A stretch of DNA of 40,229 bases from an uncultured Lachnospiraceae bacterium. Lineage in GTDB: Bacteria > Bacillota > Clostridia > Lachnospirales > Lachnospiraceae. Below, piece after piece: positions 1-8,761 of this stretch; position 1 is the first letter of the stretch, and each line of letters opens with the position of its first letter. The notes below the pieces were generated by a model that was not told the DNA's origin, did no database searches, and saw nothing but the letters and a program-made list of their open reading frames with translations. The stretch is taken from the NCBI GenBank assembly GCA_910580195.1, contig CAJTWA010000041.1:1-40229 (forward strand). The letters run 5' to 3'. A program made the translations under genes and the position numbers.

Positions 1-57
1 TCTAAGGGTTTATAGGTATCCCTCGAACAACCTAAATACATTATACAAGGAGAAATT

Positions 58-1086
58 ATGGATATACAAGCAATCCGTTCCAGTATGCACGATTTTGAGG
101 AGGCCATATTCCTTGGGATAGAATTTGACGCTGGTGGCATCCCAGTGCTGCTGGCAGGGATTACAAGGGAAGCAAAAAGGGTAAACCTCTATTTCTATGC
201 AGCAGGAAAAGATACTGCGCAGGCGCAGGAATGGAACATGGAAATAGAAAAAAAGCGGCAAAAAGGGACGCTTACCAAGCGGGAAGAATTATTGTGGCAG
301 CTAGAAGGGAAGGGGCTGGAATTTGACTTGCTGGAGATGCTCCGGGGCATCCAGGTTGCAGGCAAAGAATATGGGTTCCGGTCAGGGAATGGCAGCGGGC
401 TTGAGGAATACAACTTGGAAGGCAGGATGCTTTTGTACCAATTCCTGTACCATCAGGTGCCTTTTGGGTTTTTGGAACAGGTGGATTTATCCAATATCCA
501 GTATGCGGCGGTTGATTTGGAGGGGGAATATGGGGAACTTCCATTTTCAAGGCAGGATTTTGGGCATGTGGAGCTTCTCACTGCTTCCCGGAATTTCCAT
601 ATCCCAGTAAAACAGGAAATAAAAGTACCGATAGGCGCCCAGTCAGGCCAAAGCCGGACATTTTTCTGTGAAGCGCTGAATCAGGAGGTTGCCTATTACA
701 TCAACAATATTACCCTTGTAGATACATTGGCAGATTATGAGAAAAAGCATAAGGAATGGGAGGAAGAGGGGGAAGTCCAAGAGGAACAGGAGCTGTTCCA
801 TAACTGCATCAAGGAAATCTGCCCGCCGGGGATGCGCAACATCATGGTGGAATACGAGTGTGACGGCGGGTTCCTCGAGTTTTATGCCAAAGAACAGCTG
901 GAAGAAACAGTGAAAATAAATACAGGGCCTGCGGTTGCATTTTTCTTGGCAGGCAGGCCCCAGAAAGAGGAAGGGATGCATGGGAAGAGGATGAAAGTAT
1001 GTATGATCCAGTATCCCGTAGAAGCGGACATTCAGGAAATTGAACTGGAATTGCTGGGGGCAGTTGTGCAGGAGCCAGAGGGCTAA
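58..1086 (+). CDS. Hypothetical protein, 342 aa, unknown function
   Basis: An open frame of 342 codons starts at an ATG preceded by AAGGAG at a normal distance. The product is acidic and soluble, with no signal peptide or membrane segment. I do not recognise a named domain. Visible features are a Lys/Glu-rich stretch around residues 66-85, a second charged, probably helical stretch around residues 224-245 (rich in EKKHKEWEEE), and a C-terminal part ending VVQEPEG. The last codons are the first copy of a 65-base tandem repeat that continues past the stop, so the C-terminus may be recent. The next gene, proC, runs the opposite way. The frame and ribosome binding site make it a real gene; its role cannot be said. 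Confidence 0.8.
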   Translation: MDIQAIRSSMHDFEEAIFLGIEFDAGGIPVLLAGITREAKRVNLYFYAAGKDTAQAQEWNMEIEKKRQKGTLTKREELLWQLEGKGLEFDLLEMLRGIQVAGKEYGFRSGNGSGLEEYNLEGRMLLYQFLYHQVPFGFLEQVDLSNIQYAAVDLEGEYGELPFSRQDFGHVELLTASRNFHIPVKQEIKVPIGAQSGQSRTFFCEALNQEVAYYINNITLVDTLADYEKKHKEWEEEGEVQEEQELFHNCIKEICPPGMRNIMVEYECDGGFLEFYAKEQLEETVKINTGPAVAFFLAGRPQKEEGMHGKRMKVCMIQYPVEADIQEIELELLGAVVQEPEG

Positions 1087-1215
1087 GCTGCCGCTATTTC
1101 ATTGCAGGGATGGTGGCAATGGGGGCAGTTGTGCAGGAGCCGGAGGGCTAAGCTGCCGCTGTTTCATTGCAGGGATGGTGGCAATGGGGGCAGTTGTGCA
1201 GGAGCCAGAGGGTTA
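1056..1215. repeat. 65-bp tandem repeat, about 2.5 copies, starting in the gene end
   Basis: The landmark CAGTTGTGCAGGAGCC occurs at 1061, 1126 and 1191, an exact 65-base period. The first copy encodes the last residues and stop of the 58-1086 gene; later copies are noncoding and differ by a few substitutions. The region lies between the convergent ends of the hypothetical gene and proC. No clear terminator was seen here. Confidence 0.9.
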
Positions 1216-1270
1216 GGCTGACATTCCATTGGGCTGGAATTGCTGGGGCGGCTATGTAAGAACCGTTCGG

Positions 1271-2080
1271 TTAGGCCTGCCCCATATCTTTCGCTTTCTG
1301 CACGCAAGCCCGCTGCGCTTTTATCACAGCGTTCCTAAGCCCCTGTTCCTCTAAGGCAGCCACAGCTTCTATCGTTGTGCCGCCGGGGGAGCAGACGGCG
1401 TCCTTTAGCGCGCCGGGGTGGGTGCCTGTTTCCAAAACCATTTTCGCAGCGCCAAGGACAGACTGGGCGGCAAATTTGTAGGCCATTGTCCGGGGCATCC
1501 CATCGGCCACTGCGGCATCCGCCATGGCTTCGATAAAGAGGTAGACGTAAGCCGGGGATGAGCCGGATACGCCGATAACCGTGTCCATCATAGCTTCCGG
1601 GACAACCTCGCAGGCGCCGAAGCTTTCAAAAATAGCCACTGTTTCCGTCAGTTCTTCTTCGGAAACGAAGCGGTTGGGGCTAAGTGCGCTCATAGCCTCC
1701 CCCACCAGTGCAGGGGTATTAGGCATTGCCCGTATGAGGCGGACGTCTTTTCGGAATAGTTTTTCGATAGTGGCAATGGACTGCCCCGCGGCAATGGACA
1801 CCAGAAGGGTATCCGGCCGGATGCAGCCTGTTAGTTCCCCAATGATTTCCGGGAACAGGTGGGGCTTGACGGCAAGGAAGAGGATGTCCGCTGCTTTGGC
1901 GGCTTCTGGGTTGCTGCTGGCGGTGCGGATGCCGAACCGTTCCTGCAAGGAGCGCCGGGTCTGCTCCGTCTTTGCCGTGGCAATAATTTGGCTTTTGGGG
2001 ACAAGGCCGGCTTTTAAGATGCCGCCGATGATTGCGCTTGCCATGTTCCCGCCGCCGATAAATCCAATTGTTTTGTCCAT
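1271..2080 (-). CDS. proC: Pyrroline-5-carboxylate reductase
   Basis: The 269-residue protein catalyses the last step of proline synthesis, NAD(P)H reduction of 1-pyrroline-5-carboxylate, in the cytoplasm. The N-terminus has the Rossmann glycine motif GFIGGGNMASAII (about residues 6-18). The middle has the family signature around RAMPNTPALVGEAMSAL, and the C-terminal dimerisation domain has VIGVSGSSPAYVY and DAVCSPGGTTIEAVAALE. Length is normal for ProC (about 265-280). The start is supported by GGGAGG just upstream on the minus strand. It is a single gene, convergent with the upstream hypothetical gene and divergent from the threonine-aldolase-like gene. Assignment is firm. Confidence 0.97.
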   Translation of the reverse strand: MDKTIGFIGGGNMASAIIGGILKAGLVPKSQIIATAKTEQTRRSLQERFGIRTASSNPEAAKAADILFLAVKPHLFPEIIGELTGCIRPDTLLVSIAAGQSIATIEKLFRKDVRLIRAMPNTPALVGEAMSALSPNRFVSEEELTETVAIFESFGACEVVPEAMMDTVIGVSGSSPAYVYLFIEAMADAAVADGMPRTMAYKFAAQSVLGAAKMVLETGTHPGALKDAVCSPGGTTIEAVAALEEQGLRNAVIKAQRACVQKAKDMGQA

Positions 2081-2216
2081 AATCGGTACCTCCCTGACAG
2101 ATAGAAAATTGTGTGAAAGTGTTGGGAATTCTTTTATTTTTACCCAGTATTTATGATAACAGCAGAAGTGGGAATGTGCAAGCGGGAATGATGTTACAAA
2201 TAAGGAGGAAAAACCA

Positions 2217-3299
2217 ATGGTTTCATTTGAAAGCGATTACACAAAAGGGGCGCACCCGAAAATCCTGCAAAGGCTGGCAGAAAGCAACCTAGTGCCAATG
2301 CCCGGCTACGGCCTTGACCCTTATTGTGAAAGCGCAAAGGAAAAAATCAGGGCGGCCTGTAACTGCCCAGAAGCAGAAATTTATTTTCTGGTAGGGGGCA
2401 CGCAGGCAAATGCAGTGGTAATTTCTTCCCTGCTCCGGGGCTATGAAGGGGTAGTGGCTGCCCAGACAGGGCATGTTAATGTGCACGAGGCCGGAGCCAT
2501 TGAAGCCACAGGCCACAAGGTGCTTGCACTGCCGGAAAGCCAGATGGGGCAGGATGCAGGGGAGCAGGTCCTGCTGCAAAAGTCCAAAGGTAAGGTACAT
2601 GCAAGGGAACTGGAAGGATTCCTGCAGGGGTTTTATCAGGACGCCAACCATGAGCACATGGTGTTTCCGGGCATGGTGTACTTTTCCCATCCCACGGAAT
2701 ATGGGACGCTGTACCAGAAGGATGAGCTGGAGGCTATCGCGGAAGTCTGCCGGGGTTATGGCTTGCCGCTTTATTTGGACGGGGCGCGTTTGGGGTATGG
2801 GCTGATGAGCCGTGAAAGCGACATGTCCCTTTCGGATATTGCCAGAATCTGCGATGTATTTTACATTGGGGGCACGAAGGTAGGCGCGCTCTGCGGGGAG
2901 GCCGTGGTATTCCCAAAGGGCAATGCCCCAAAGCATTTCCTGACAACGGTGAAGCAGCATGGCGCGCTGCTGGCAAAAGGCCGCCTGCTGGGGGTCCAGT
3001 TTGATGCTTTGTTTACGGAAAACCTGTATCTGGAGCTGGGCCGCCATGCCATTGAGATGGCAGAGCAGCTAAAAGAAATCCTGCGGGAACAGGGATGTAC
3101 CTTTTATCTGGAATCCCCTACGAACCAGCAGTTTATTCTTTTGGAGGACAGTAAATTGGAAAAATTGGAAAAGCATGTGGCGGCTAGTTTCTGGGAGAAG
3201 CCAGATGAAGGCCATACTATCGTGCGCCTTGCTACAAGCTGGGCTACCAGTAAGGAGGAACTGGAGGTATTGCGGGAAGCCCTTTCAGGCACGCACTAG
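2217..3299 (+). CDS. Low-specificity threonine aldolase family PLP enzyme
   Basis: A 360-residue fold-type I PLP enzyme of the beta-eliminating lyase/threonine aldolase family (Pfam Beta_elim_lyase). It probably cleaves L-threonine or allo-threonine to glycine and acetaldehyde. The cofactor site is visible: LVGGTQAN (about 58-65), H86 in QTGHVNVHE, D188 in YLDGARLGYG, and the Schiff-base lysine K221 in FYIGGTKVGALCGEA. AAGGAGG at 2202-2208 sets the ATG. It stands alone, with a terminator directly after the stop. Related branches act on other beta-hydroxy amino acids, so the exact substrate is not proven. Confidence 0.9.
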   Translation: MVSFESDYTKGAHPKILQRLAESNLVPMPGYGLDPYCESAKEKIRAACNCPEAEIYFLVGGTQANAVVISSLLRGYEGVVAAQTGHVNVHEAGAIEATGHKVLALPESQMGQDAGEQVLLQKSKGKVHARELEGFLQGFYQDANHEHMVFPGMVYFSHPTEYGTLYQKDELEAIAEVCRGYGLPLYLDGARLGYGLMSRESDMSLSDIARICDVFYIGGTKVGALCGEAVVFPKGNAPKHFLTTVKQHGALLAKGRLLGVQFDALFTENLYLELGRHAIEMAEQLKEILREQGCTFYLESPTNQQFILLEDSKLEKLEKHVAASFWEKPDEGHTIVRLATSWATSKEELEVLREALSGTH

Positions 3300-3308
3300 G
3301 GCATAATT

Positions 3309-3341
3309 AAAACCAGAAGCTGTAGCAGCTTCTGGTTTTTT
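3309..3341 (+). terminator. Intrinsic terminator of the threonine-aldolase-like gene
   Basis: A perfect 14-bp stem (3309-3322 with 3326-3339, sequence AAAACCAGAAGCTG) closes a 3-base loop and ends in a T-run. The A-rich left side gives T residues on the other strand too, so it may also serve the convergent crotonase gene. Confidence 0.92.
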
Positions 3342-3387
3342 GTGTTTGGGTAACTCGGTTATTTTCCTTTTGCTTTACTAAGCCAAT

Positions 3388-4182
3388 TTAGAAATCCGTT
3401 AAATCAGCAGCCCTTCTCTCAAGGAAAGCAGTCATGCCTTCTGTCTTGTCATGGGTAGAGCAGGTAATGCCGAACAGGTTTGCCTCCATCTCAACTGCGT
3501 TCTTGATATCCATGTCATAGCCGTTGTTGATTGCAGCTTTTGCAATGGAAACAGCGTAGCTGCCCTTGGAAATAATCTTAGAAGCCATCTTCTTAGCGGT
3601 ATCCATCAGCTCTTCTTTTGCAACAACCTTATTTACAAGGCCAATCCTGTATGCTTCTGCTGCATCGATGTTGTCGCAGGTAAAGATCAGTTCTTTTGCC
3701 CGGCCCATGCCAACTAAGCGGGCAAGCCTCTGGGTCCCGCCGAATCCGGGGATAATGCCAAGGCCGGTTTCCGGCTGTGCGAAGGTAGCGTTGTCAGAAG
3801 CAATGCGGATATCACATGCCATAGCGATTTCGCATCCGCCGCCCAGTGCGAAGCCATTGACAGCAGCGATGGTAACTTGGCGCATGTTCATCAGCTTGAA
3901 GAATGGCTCAGCAGCCCTCATGCCGAATGCCCGCGCCTGTGCAGCGGTGAAATTAACCATTTCAGCAATGTCAGCGCCAGCCACGAAGGATTTGAACTGG
4001 TTGTCCTTTTTGTCCGGGCCGCCGGTTAAGATAACAACCTTTACGTCGTCCCTTGCTTCAATTTCGCCAAGCACTGTGTTCAGCTCGTCCAAGGTTTCGC
4101 TGTTCAATGCGTTCAATGCGCCCGGCCTTGTGATGGTTAAAACGGCAATCTGGTCTGCTACTTCCAATTTTAAATTGTTCAT
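3388..4182 (-). CDS. crt: Short-chain enoyl-CoA hydratase (crotonase)
   Basis: The 264-residue crotonase-family protein closely resembles clostridial Crt, which interconverts 3-hydroxybutyryl-CoA and crotonyl-CoA. The oxyanion-hole motifs FVAGADIAEM and GFALGGGCEIAMACD are present. Both catalytic glutamates are in place: E118 (GGGCE) and E138 (AQPETGLGIIPGFGGTQRL). A few extra residues (KKDNQF, about 58-63) lie before FVAGADI. AGGAGG precedes the ATG, and a near-consensus promoter lies further upstream. Crt is usually found with thl, hbd, bcd and etfAB; here it is alone, with its own promoter and opposite-strand neighbours. The enzyme class is firm; pathway use is inferred. Confidence 0.94.
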   Translation of the reverse strand: MNNLKLEVADQIAVLTITRPGALNALNSETLDELNTVLGEIEARDDVKVVILTGGPDKKDNQFKSFVAGADIAEMVNFTAAQARAFGMRAAEPFFKLMNMRQVTIAAVNGFALGGGCEIAMACDIRIASDNATFAQPETGLGIIPGFGGTQRLARLVGMGRAKELIFTCDNIDAAEAYRIGLVNKVVAKEELMDTAKKMASKIISKGSYAVSIAKAAINNGYDMDIKNAVEMEANLFGITCSTHDKTEGMTAFLERRAADLTDF

Positions 4183-4233
4183 GGGTAAAAACCTCCTAAA
4201 AATATGTAATTAATGGTGTTTTCTGATATATTT

Positions 4234-4262
4234 AATATATAACTTTGATAAAAATTTGTCAA
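4234..4262 (-). promoter_or_regulatory. Sigma-A-type promoter for crt
   Basis: On the minus strand TTGACA (4257-4262) and TATATT (4234-4239) are separated by 17 bases, in an AT-rich tract about 50 bases upstream of the crt start codon. The -35 is a consensus match. Confidence 0.88.
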
Positions 4263-4306
4263 TACAGAATGGGAAATCTGCGGGAACTAATTCTTCTTTT
4301 TCCGCT

Positions 4307-5179
4307 TTAATGCTTTAGGCGGAACTCCGTAGGCGTGCAGCCATATTTCCGCTTAAACACCCGGTTAAAATAGGAGAGGTTCCCAAACCCCGTTTCCACG
4401 GCAATATTTGCAATGGAGTCCGAGGAGGAGGCCAGCATCCTTGCCGCCATTGTCAGCCGGTAGCCATTTAGGTAATCCGTGAAGGAAACATCCATGGATG
4501 TCTTGAAGAATTTCATAAAATGGGATTCGCTGAAGCCGCAGATCCCGGCGGCGTCTGCAATGGTGATTTTTTCATGGTAATTGGTTTCTACATATTTTAG
4601 GATGCCCTTGAGGCGGTCTAAGGATTTATGGTTTTGCCGCGGCGGGGGAGCTGGGGATGCCGAGGCCAGCCCATAGAAAAAAGAAAAAAGCTGCCCCTTG
4701 ATGGCAAGCTGGTAGCCTTCCGGGAATGTTTTGCAGATTTCGTCCATGGCGTCAAGGCAGCGGGACAGGGCAGGGTAAAAGGGGGAATCCGGGGAAAAAT
4801 GGTTGGGGAATAAGGCCTGCCCCTGCGCCAAAGGCTGGAAAAATTTTTCCGTGCAGGTATCCCCTTGGGCGGCCATCAGCATGGACAGGCTGAAAATAAT
4901 ATTTTCATATTCCATGGAGTGCTGCCCTAACTGCCCAATGGCATGCAGCTGCCCCGGCGGGACTACAATAATGTCCCCTTCTTTTACCGGAAAAGGCATA
5001 AGGTCTGCGCTGACGGTCCCCTGCCCTTTTTTGATGTATATGATTTCCATATCATTGTGCCAGTGGAGGGGCACGGAGGCAAAGTCCAAGGGGATGCTGC
5101 AAAGGTAGATATTAAAGGGGAAATCCCCCTGTCCATGGGATTTTGTTTCCTGTGTGCGTTCATATTCTAAAATATCCAT
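4307..5179 (-). CDS. AraC-family regulator with N-terminal cupin sensor
   Basis: The 290-residue regulator has an N-terminal cupin ligand domain (LHWHNDMEIIYIKKGQG and GDIIVVPPGQLHAIG, about residues 37-83). Its C-terminal 100 residues form two helix-turn-helix units (ITIADAAGICGFSESHFMKFFK, then IANIAVETGFGNLSYFNRVFKRKYGCTPTEFR). This layout is typical of sugar-responsive AraC activators. The start has GGAAAGGA upstream. It is divergent from glycogen phosphorylase, so glgP is a possible target, as is its own promoter. A 15-base palindrome lies in the shared upstream region. The ligand is unknown. Confidence 0.93.
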   Translation of the reverse strand: MDILEYERTQETKSHGQGDFPFNIYLCSIPLDFASVPLHWHNDMEIIYIKKGQGTVSADLMPFPVKEGDIIVVPPGQLHAIGQLGQHSMEYENIIFSLSMLMAAQGDTCTEKFFQPLAQGQALFPNHFSPDSPFYPALSRCLDAMDEICKTFPEGYQLAIKGQLFSFFYGLASASPAPPPRQNHKSLDRLKGILKYVETNYHEKITIADAAGICGFSESHFMKFFKTSMDVSFTDYLNGYRLTMAARMLASSSDSIANIAVETGFGNLSYFNRVFKRKYGCTPTEFRLKH

Positions 5180-5203
5180 ACCATCGTCCTTTCCTTAAAT
5201 TTG

Positions 5204-5218
5204 ATAGTATTGTACTAT
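5204..5218. promoter_or_regulatory. Palindrome upstream of the AraC-type regulator, candidate operator
   Basis: ATAGTA-TTG-TACTAT is a perfect inverted repeat with a 3-base centre, 25 bases upstream of the regulator start, in the 237-base gap shared with divergent glgP. AraC proteins usually bind direct repeats, so this could instead be part of an AT-rich promoter. Confidence 0.35.
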
Positions 5219-5416
5219 ATTTTGCCACCATACTGCAAGAAAAAAGTGGGAAAAGGGGTTATACTCAAGTGGAAATAAAGCAAGAAAACAATTTGCAGAA
5301 GAGATATGGAATAAATACCCAGTTTCTGGGAAGGATTAAAGTAAGCAGCCCACCAAGCCGGCGTCCGTAAGATGCAGCGCCAGACGGTTTGGGGGACGGA
5401 AGTAGGAGGAAAAGAA

Positions 5417-7678
5417 ATGAGCGTCAATGTGAGGGAAGCACTGGAACAGAAATGCGGCAACAATATTGCAGCATGCACCAACGAGCAGATTTATTATGGC
5501 CTGCTTGGGATTGTGAAAGATATGGCAAAGGAAAGGGAGAGCCAGGAGGGCAAGAAGAAAATTTACTATATTTCCGCAGAGTTTTTGATTGGGAAATTGC
5601 TTTCCAACAACCTGATAAATCTGGGGATTTATGATGAAGTGGCTAAGATGCTGGAAGAGTACGGCAAGGACATCAACCTGATTGAGCAGGTGGAGCCGGA
5701 ACCATCCCTTGGGAACGGAGGGCTTGGGCGCCTTGCGGCATGTTTTTTGGATTCCATGGCAACTTTGGGGATGAACGGGGACGGAATTGGGCTGAATTAC
5801 CATTTCGGGCTGTTCCTGCAGACCTTTGAAAACCGCCTCCAGAAAGAAAACAAGAACCCATGGATGGAGCCGGAAAGCTGGCTGACAAGGACAGAAATCA
5901 GCTACCCCATCCAGTTCGGCGGGTTTACCGTACAGTCCAGGATGTATGATTTGGATGTGACCGGATTTGAAAACAGGACGAATAAGCTCCACCTTTTTGA
6001 TATAGAAACCATAGATGAAGGCCTTGTGGGGGATGGGATTAATTTCAATAAGGGCGATATTATGAAAAACCTGACTTTATTCCTGTACCCAGATGATTCC
6101 GATGATGCAGGAAGGCTCCTGCGGGTGTACCAGCAGTATTTCATGGTAAGCAATGCGGCGCGGCTGATTTTGGCCGAGTGCGAGGCAAAGGGCTGCAGCC
6201 TCCACGACCTGCCGGAGTATGCGGCAATCCAGATTAACGACACCCACCCGAGCATGGTAATCCCGGAATTGATCCGCCTGCTGATGGAGCGGGGCATCCG
6301 CATGGCCGAAGCCATTGAGATTGTGTCAAAGACATGCGCTTACACCAACCATACCATTTTGGCAGAAGCCTTGGAAAAATGGCCCATGGATTACCTGAAC
6401 AAAGCAGTGCCGCAGCTTATGCCCATTATCCGCGAATTGGATACCATCGTAAAAGACAAATATGAAGACAAATCCGTTGCCATTATCGACGAGTGGAACT
6501 TGGTACATATGGCAAATATGGACATCCACTATGGGTACAGCGTCAACGGCGTGGCATACCTGCACACAGAGATTTTAAAGAAAAATGAACTGAATAATTT
6601 CTACAAGATTTATCCGGAGAAATTCAACAATAAGACCAACGGCATAACCTTCCGCCGGTGGCTGATGCACTGCAACAAGGGCTTAAGCCATTATCTGGAC
6701 GAAGTGATTGGGAAGGGCTGGCATAAGAACGCAGATGAATTGGAAAAACTGCTGGCCTTTGCCGACGACCAGAAAGTGCTGGGGCAGCTTTTAGAAATCA
6801 AGCACCAGAACAAGAAAAACCTTGCGGCGTACTTAAAAGACAAACAGGGCGTGGAACTGGATGAAAATTCCATTTTCGATATCCAGATTAAGCGGCTCCA
6901 CGAGTACAAACGCCAGCAGATGAACGCCCTCCATGTCATCCATAAATATTTGGAAATCAAGAAGGGAAAGAAGCCGTCCACCCCAATCACCGTGATTTTC
7001 GGTGCGAAAGCGGCTCCGGCCTATACCATTGCAAAGGACATCATCCATTTAATCCTGTGCCTGCAGGAATTGGTAAACAATGATCCGGAAGTAAGCCCAT
7101 ACCTTAAGGTGGTAATGGTGGAAAATTACAACGTTACCAACGCAGAAAAATTAATCCCGGCCTGCGACATTTCCGAGCAGATTTCCCTTGCATCCAAGGA
7201 GGCCTCCGGGACTGGGAATATGAAGTTCATGTTAAACGGCGCAGTGACACTGGGCACTATGGACGGGGCAAATGTGGAAATCGCGGACTTGGTGGGCGAA
7301 GACAACATTTACATTTTCGGGGAAAGTTCCGATACCGTCATTGAGCATTATGAAAAAGGGGATTACGTTTCCCGGAAATTCTACGAGGAGGACGAGGAAA
7401 TCAAGGAAGCCGTGGACTTTATCGTGAGCGAGGAACTGATGAAGATAGGCCACAGGGAGCATTTGGAGCGGCTTTACCATGAGCTCCTGAACAAAGACTG
7501 GTTTATGACCCTCTTGGACTACAAAGATTATGCGGCCAAGAAAGAGGAAATCTACAAGGATTACGAAGACCGCATGGCTTGGGCCAAGAAAATGCTTGTC
7601 AATACCGCAAAAGCCGGGTTCTTCTCTTCCGACCGGACCATTGCAGAGTATGACAAAGACATCTGGAAATTAAGCTAA
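5417..7678 (+). CDS. glgP: Glycogen/starch/maltodextrin phosphorylase
   Basis: The 753-residue glycosyltransferase family 35 enzyme releases glucose-1-phosphate from alpha-1,4-glucan ends with PLP as cofactor. Visible motifs are EPSLGNGGLGRLAACFLDSMATL near the N-terminus, QINDTHPSM, NGITFRRWL, QIKRLHEYKRQQMN, and the PLP-binding site EASGTGNMKFMLNGA with the lysine at residue 603. An in-frame ATG lies at 5372, but AGGAGG at 5405-5410 supports ATG 5417, which also gives the usual N-terminus. No other glycogen genes are nearby. The stop is followed at once by hairpin-bearing 65-base repeats that may end transcription. The family is certain; the preferred glucan is not. Confidence 0.96.
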   Translation: MSVNVREALEQKCGNNIAACTNEQIYYGLLGIVKDMAKERESQEGKKKIYYISAEFLIGKLLSNNLINLGIYDEVAKMLEEYGKDINLIEQVEPEPSLGNGGLGRLAACFLDSMATLGMNGDGIGLNYHFGLFLQTFENRLQKENKNPWMEPESWLTRTEISYPIQFGGFTVQSRMYDLDVTGFENRTNKLHLFDIETIDEGLVGDGINFNKGDIMKNLTLFLYPDDSDDAGRLLRVYQQYFMVSNAARLILAECEAKGCSLHDLPEYAAIQINDTHPSMVIPELIRLLMERGIRMAEAIEIVSKTCAYTNHTILAEALEKWPMDYLNKAVPQLMPIIRELDTIVKDKYEDKSVAIIDEWNLVHMANMDIHYGYSVNGVAYLHTEILKKNELNNFYKIYPEKFNNKTNGITFRRWLMHCNKGLSHYLDEVIGKGWHKNADELEKLLAFADDQKVLGQLLEIKHQNKKNLAAYLKDKQGVELDENSIFDIQIKRLHEYKRQQMNALHVIHKYLEIKKGKKPSTPITVIFGAKAAPAYTIAKDIIHLILCLQELVNNDPEVSPYLKVVMVENYNVTNAEKLIPACDISEQISLASKEASGTGNMKFMLNGAVTLGTMDGANVEIADLVGEDNIYIFGESSDTVIEHYEKGDYVSRKFYEEDEEIKEAVDFIVSEELMKIGHREHLERLYHELLNKDWFMTLLDYKDYAAKKEEIYKDYEDRMAWAKKMLVNTAKAGFFSSDRTIAEYDKDIWKLS

Positions 7679-7866
7679 GCCAATAAAATAGGAACAGATA
7701 ACACAGAGGGACGTTTTCGGGACGTCCCGGCTGTTTCCGTGAAGCCAATAAAATGTGAACAGATAACACAGAGGGACGTTTTCGGGACGTCCCGGCTGTT
7801 TCCGTGAAAACAATGAAATATGCACAGATAACTGAGGGACGTTTCTTGGAACGTCCCAACCGTTTT
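7679..7866. repeat. 65-bp tandem repeat with hairpins, third copy forming the sfsA start
   Basis: Two copies, 7679-7743 and 7744-7808, differ at only about two positions. A diverged third copy from 7809 to about 7866 contains the start codon and first codons of sfsA. Each copy holds an inverted repeat GGGACGT...ACGTCCC: 7708-7714/7722-7728, 7773-7779/7787-7793 and 7836-7842/7851-7857. In the two upstream copies the position of the sfsA ATG reads ATA and the spacing is 2 bases longer, so they are not coding. They could act as weak terminators after glgP, or be decayed duplications of the sfsA 5' end. Confidence 0.9.
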
Positions 7867-8646
7867 ATAGCCCTAGTAGAGCAAAACGGTGAAACCTTAA
7901 CATGCCATGTGAAAAATACCGGGAGGTGCCGGGAACTCCTAACGCCGGGCGCAAAGGTCTGGCTGGAACAAAGCCCCAACCCCAATCGGAAAACAGCCTA
8001 TGATTTAGTTGCCGTGTGGAAACCTGCGGGGCTTCCATCCAGAACTAAGGAAGATGGGACAGGCAAAAACAGCCAAGCAAGCGGCAAAATGATTAGGGAA
8101 AACCCAGCGGACCCTGCCATATGGCAAGCGGACGATGGCAGGATGGTTAACATGGATTCCCAAGCGCCCAACAAGATAGTACAGGAATGGCTGGAACAGG
8201 GCATGGAGGGCTCCATTCAGCCCACAAATAAGCCCCACCCCTTCCCAGAAATTACAAAGATTCAGCCAGAGTACCGGTATGGCACGTCCAGAATTGATTT
8301 TTATATAGAAGCAGGATACCATAAGCCCCGTAAAATCCTCCTAGAAGTAAAAGGCGTCACCCTAGAAGAAGGCGGCGTTGCAAAATTCCCGGACGCCCCC
8401 ACGGAACGGGGAATCAAACATATGCTGGAACTGGAAAAATCCATCAGGGAAGGCTATGAGCCATACATCCTTTTCTTAATCCAGATGGAAGGCATTTGCC
8501 GCTTTGAACCCAATGGCCGCACCCACCCGCAATTTGGCGAAACCTTGCGGCAGGTACAGGGCGCGGGCGTGCAGGTACTTGCCTATGGCTGCCATGTGAC
8601 CCCGTGGGAAATTGTACTGGACATGCCTATTGAAGTGAAACTTTAG
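7813..8646 (+). CDS. sfsA: SfsA family protein (sugar fermentation stimulation / nuclease fold)
   Basis: A SfsA-family protein of 277 residues from ATG 7813 (MKYAQITEGRFLERPNRFIALV). An ATG three codons upstream (7804) is possible, but the family start matches 7813. Family motifs are CHVKNTGRCRELLTPGAKVWLE, NMDSQAPNKIVQEWL, RIDFYIE...ILLEVKGVTLEE, and a C-terminal FEPN...HPQF..TL. The LEVKG segment with upstream D suits the PD-(D/E)XK-like fold proposed for SfsA. It is longer than the usual 230 residues because about 40 extra residues, including GTGKNSQASGK, sit between the YDLVAV and NMDSQAPN motifs. The physiological role of SfsA is still unsettled. Confidence 0.92.
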   Translation: MKYAQITEGRFLERPNRFIALVEQNGETLTCHVKNTGRCRELLTPGAKVWLEQSPNPNRKTAYDLVAVWKPAGLPSRTKEDGTGKNSQASGKMIRENPADPAIWQADDGRMVNMDSQAPNKIVQEWLEQGMEGSIQPTNKPHPFPEITKIQPEYRYGTSRIDFYIEAGYHKPRKILLEVKGVTLEEGGVAKFPDAPTERGIKHMLELEKSIREGYEPYILFLIQMEGICRFEPNGRTHPQFGETLRQVQGAGVQVLAYGCHVTPWEIVLDMPIEVKL

Positions 8647-8761
8647 CCATGCTATAATGGTTCTGTCAGGGAGTTTTAAAAAAGTTTCTTAACTAATATA
8701 AATGCAAAAGAGCCACAGCATAGCATTTGTGCGGATGCTGGCAGGAAGGAGGGAATTGGTT

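Noticed and set aside
5372..5416. Upstream ATG of glycogen phosphorylase as the start
   Set aside because: AGGAGG sits just before ATG 5417, and the extra 15 residues do not look like the family N-terminus.
7599..7985. Minus-strand open frame across the 65-bp repeats
   Set aside because: It overlaps the glgP end and the sfsA start and shows only repeat-derived sequence; both plus-strand genes are certain.
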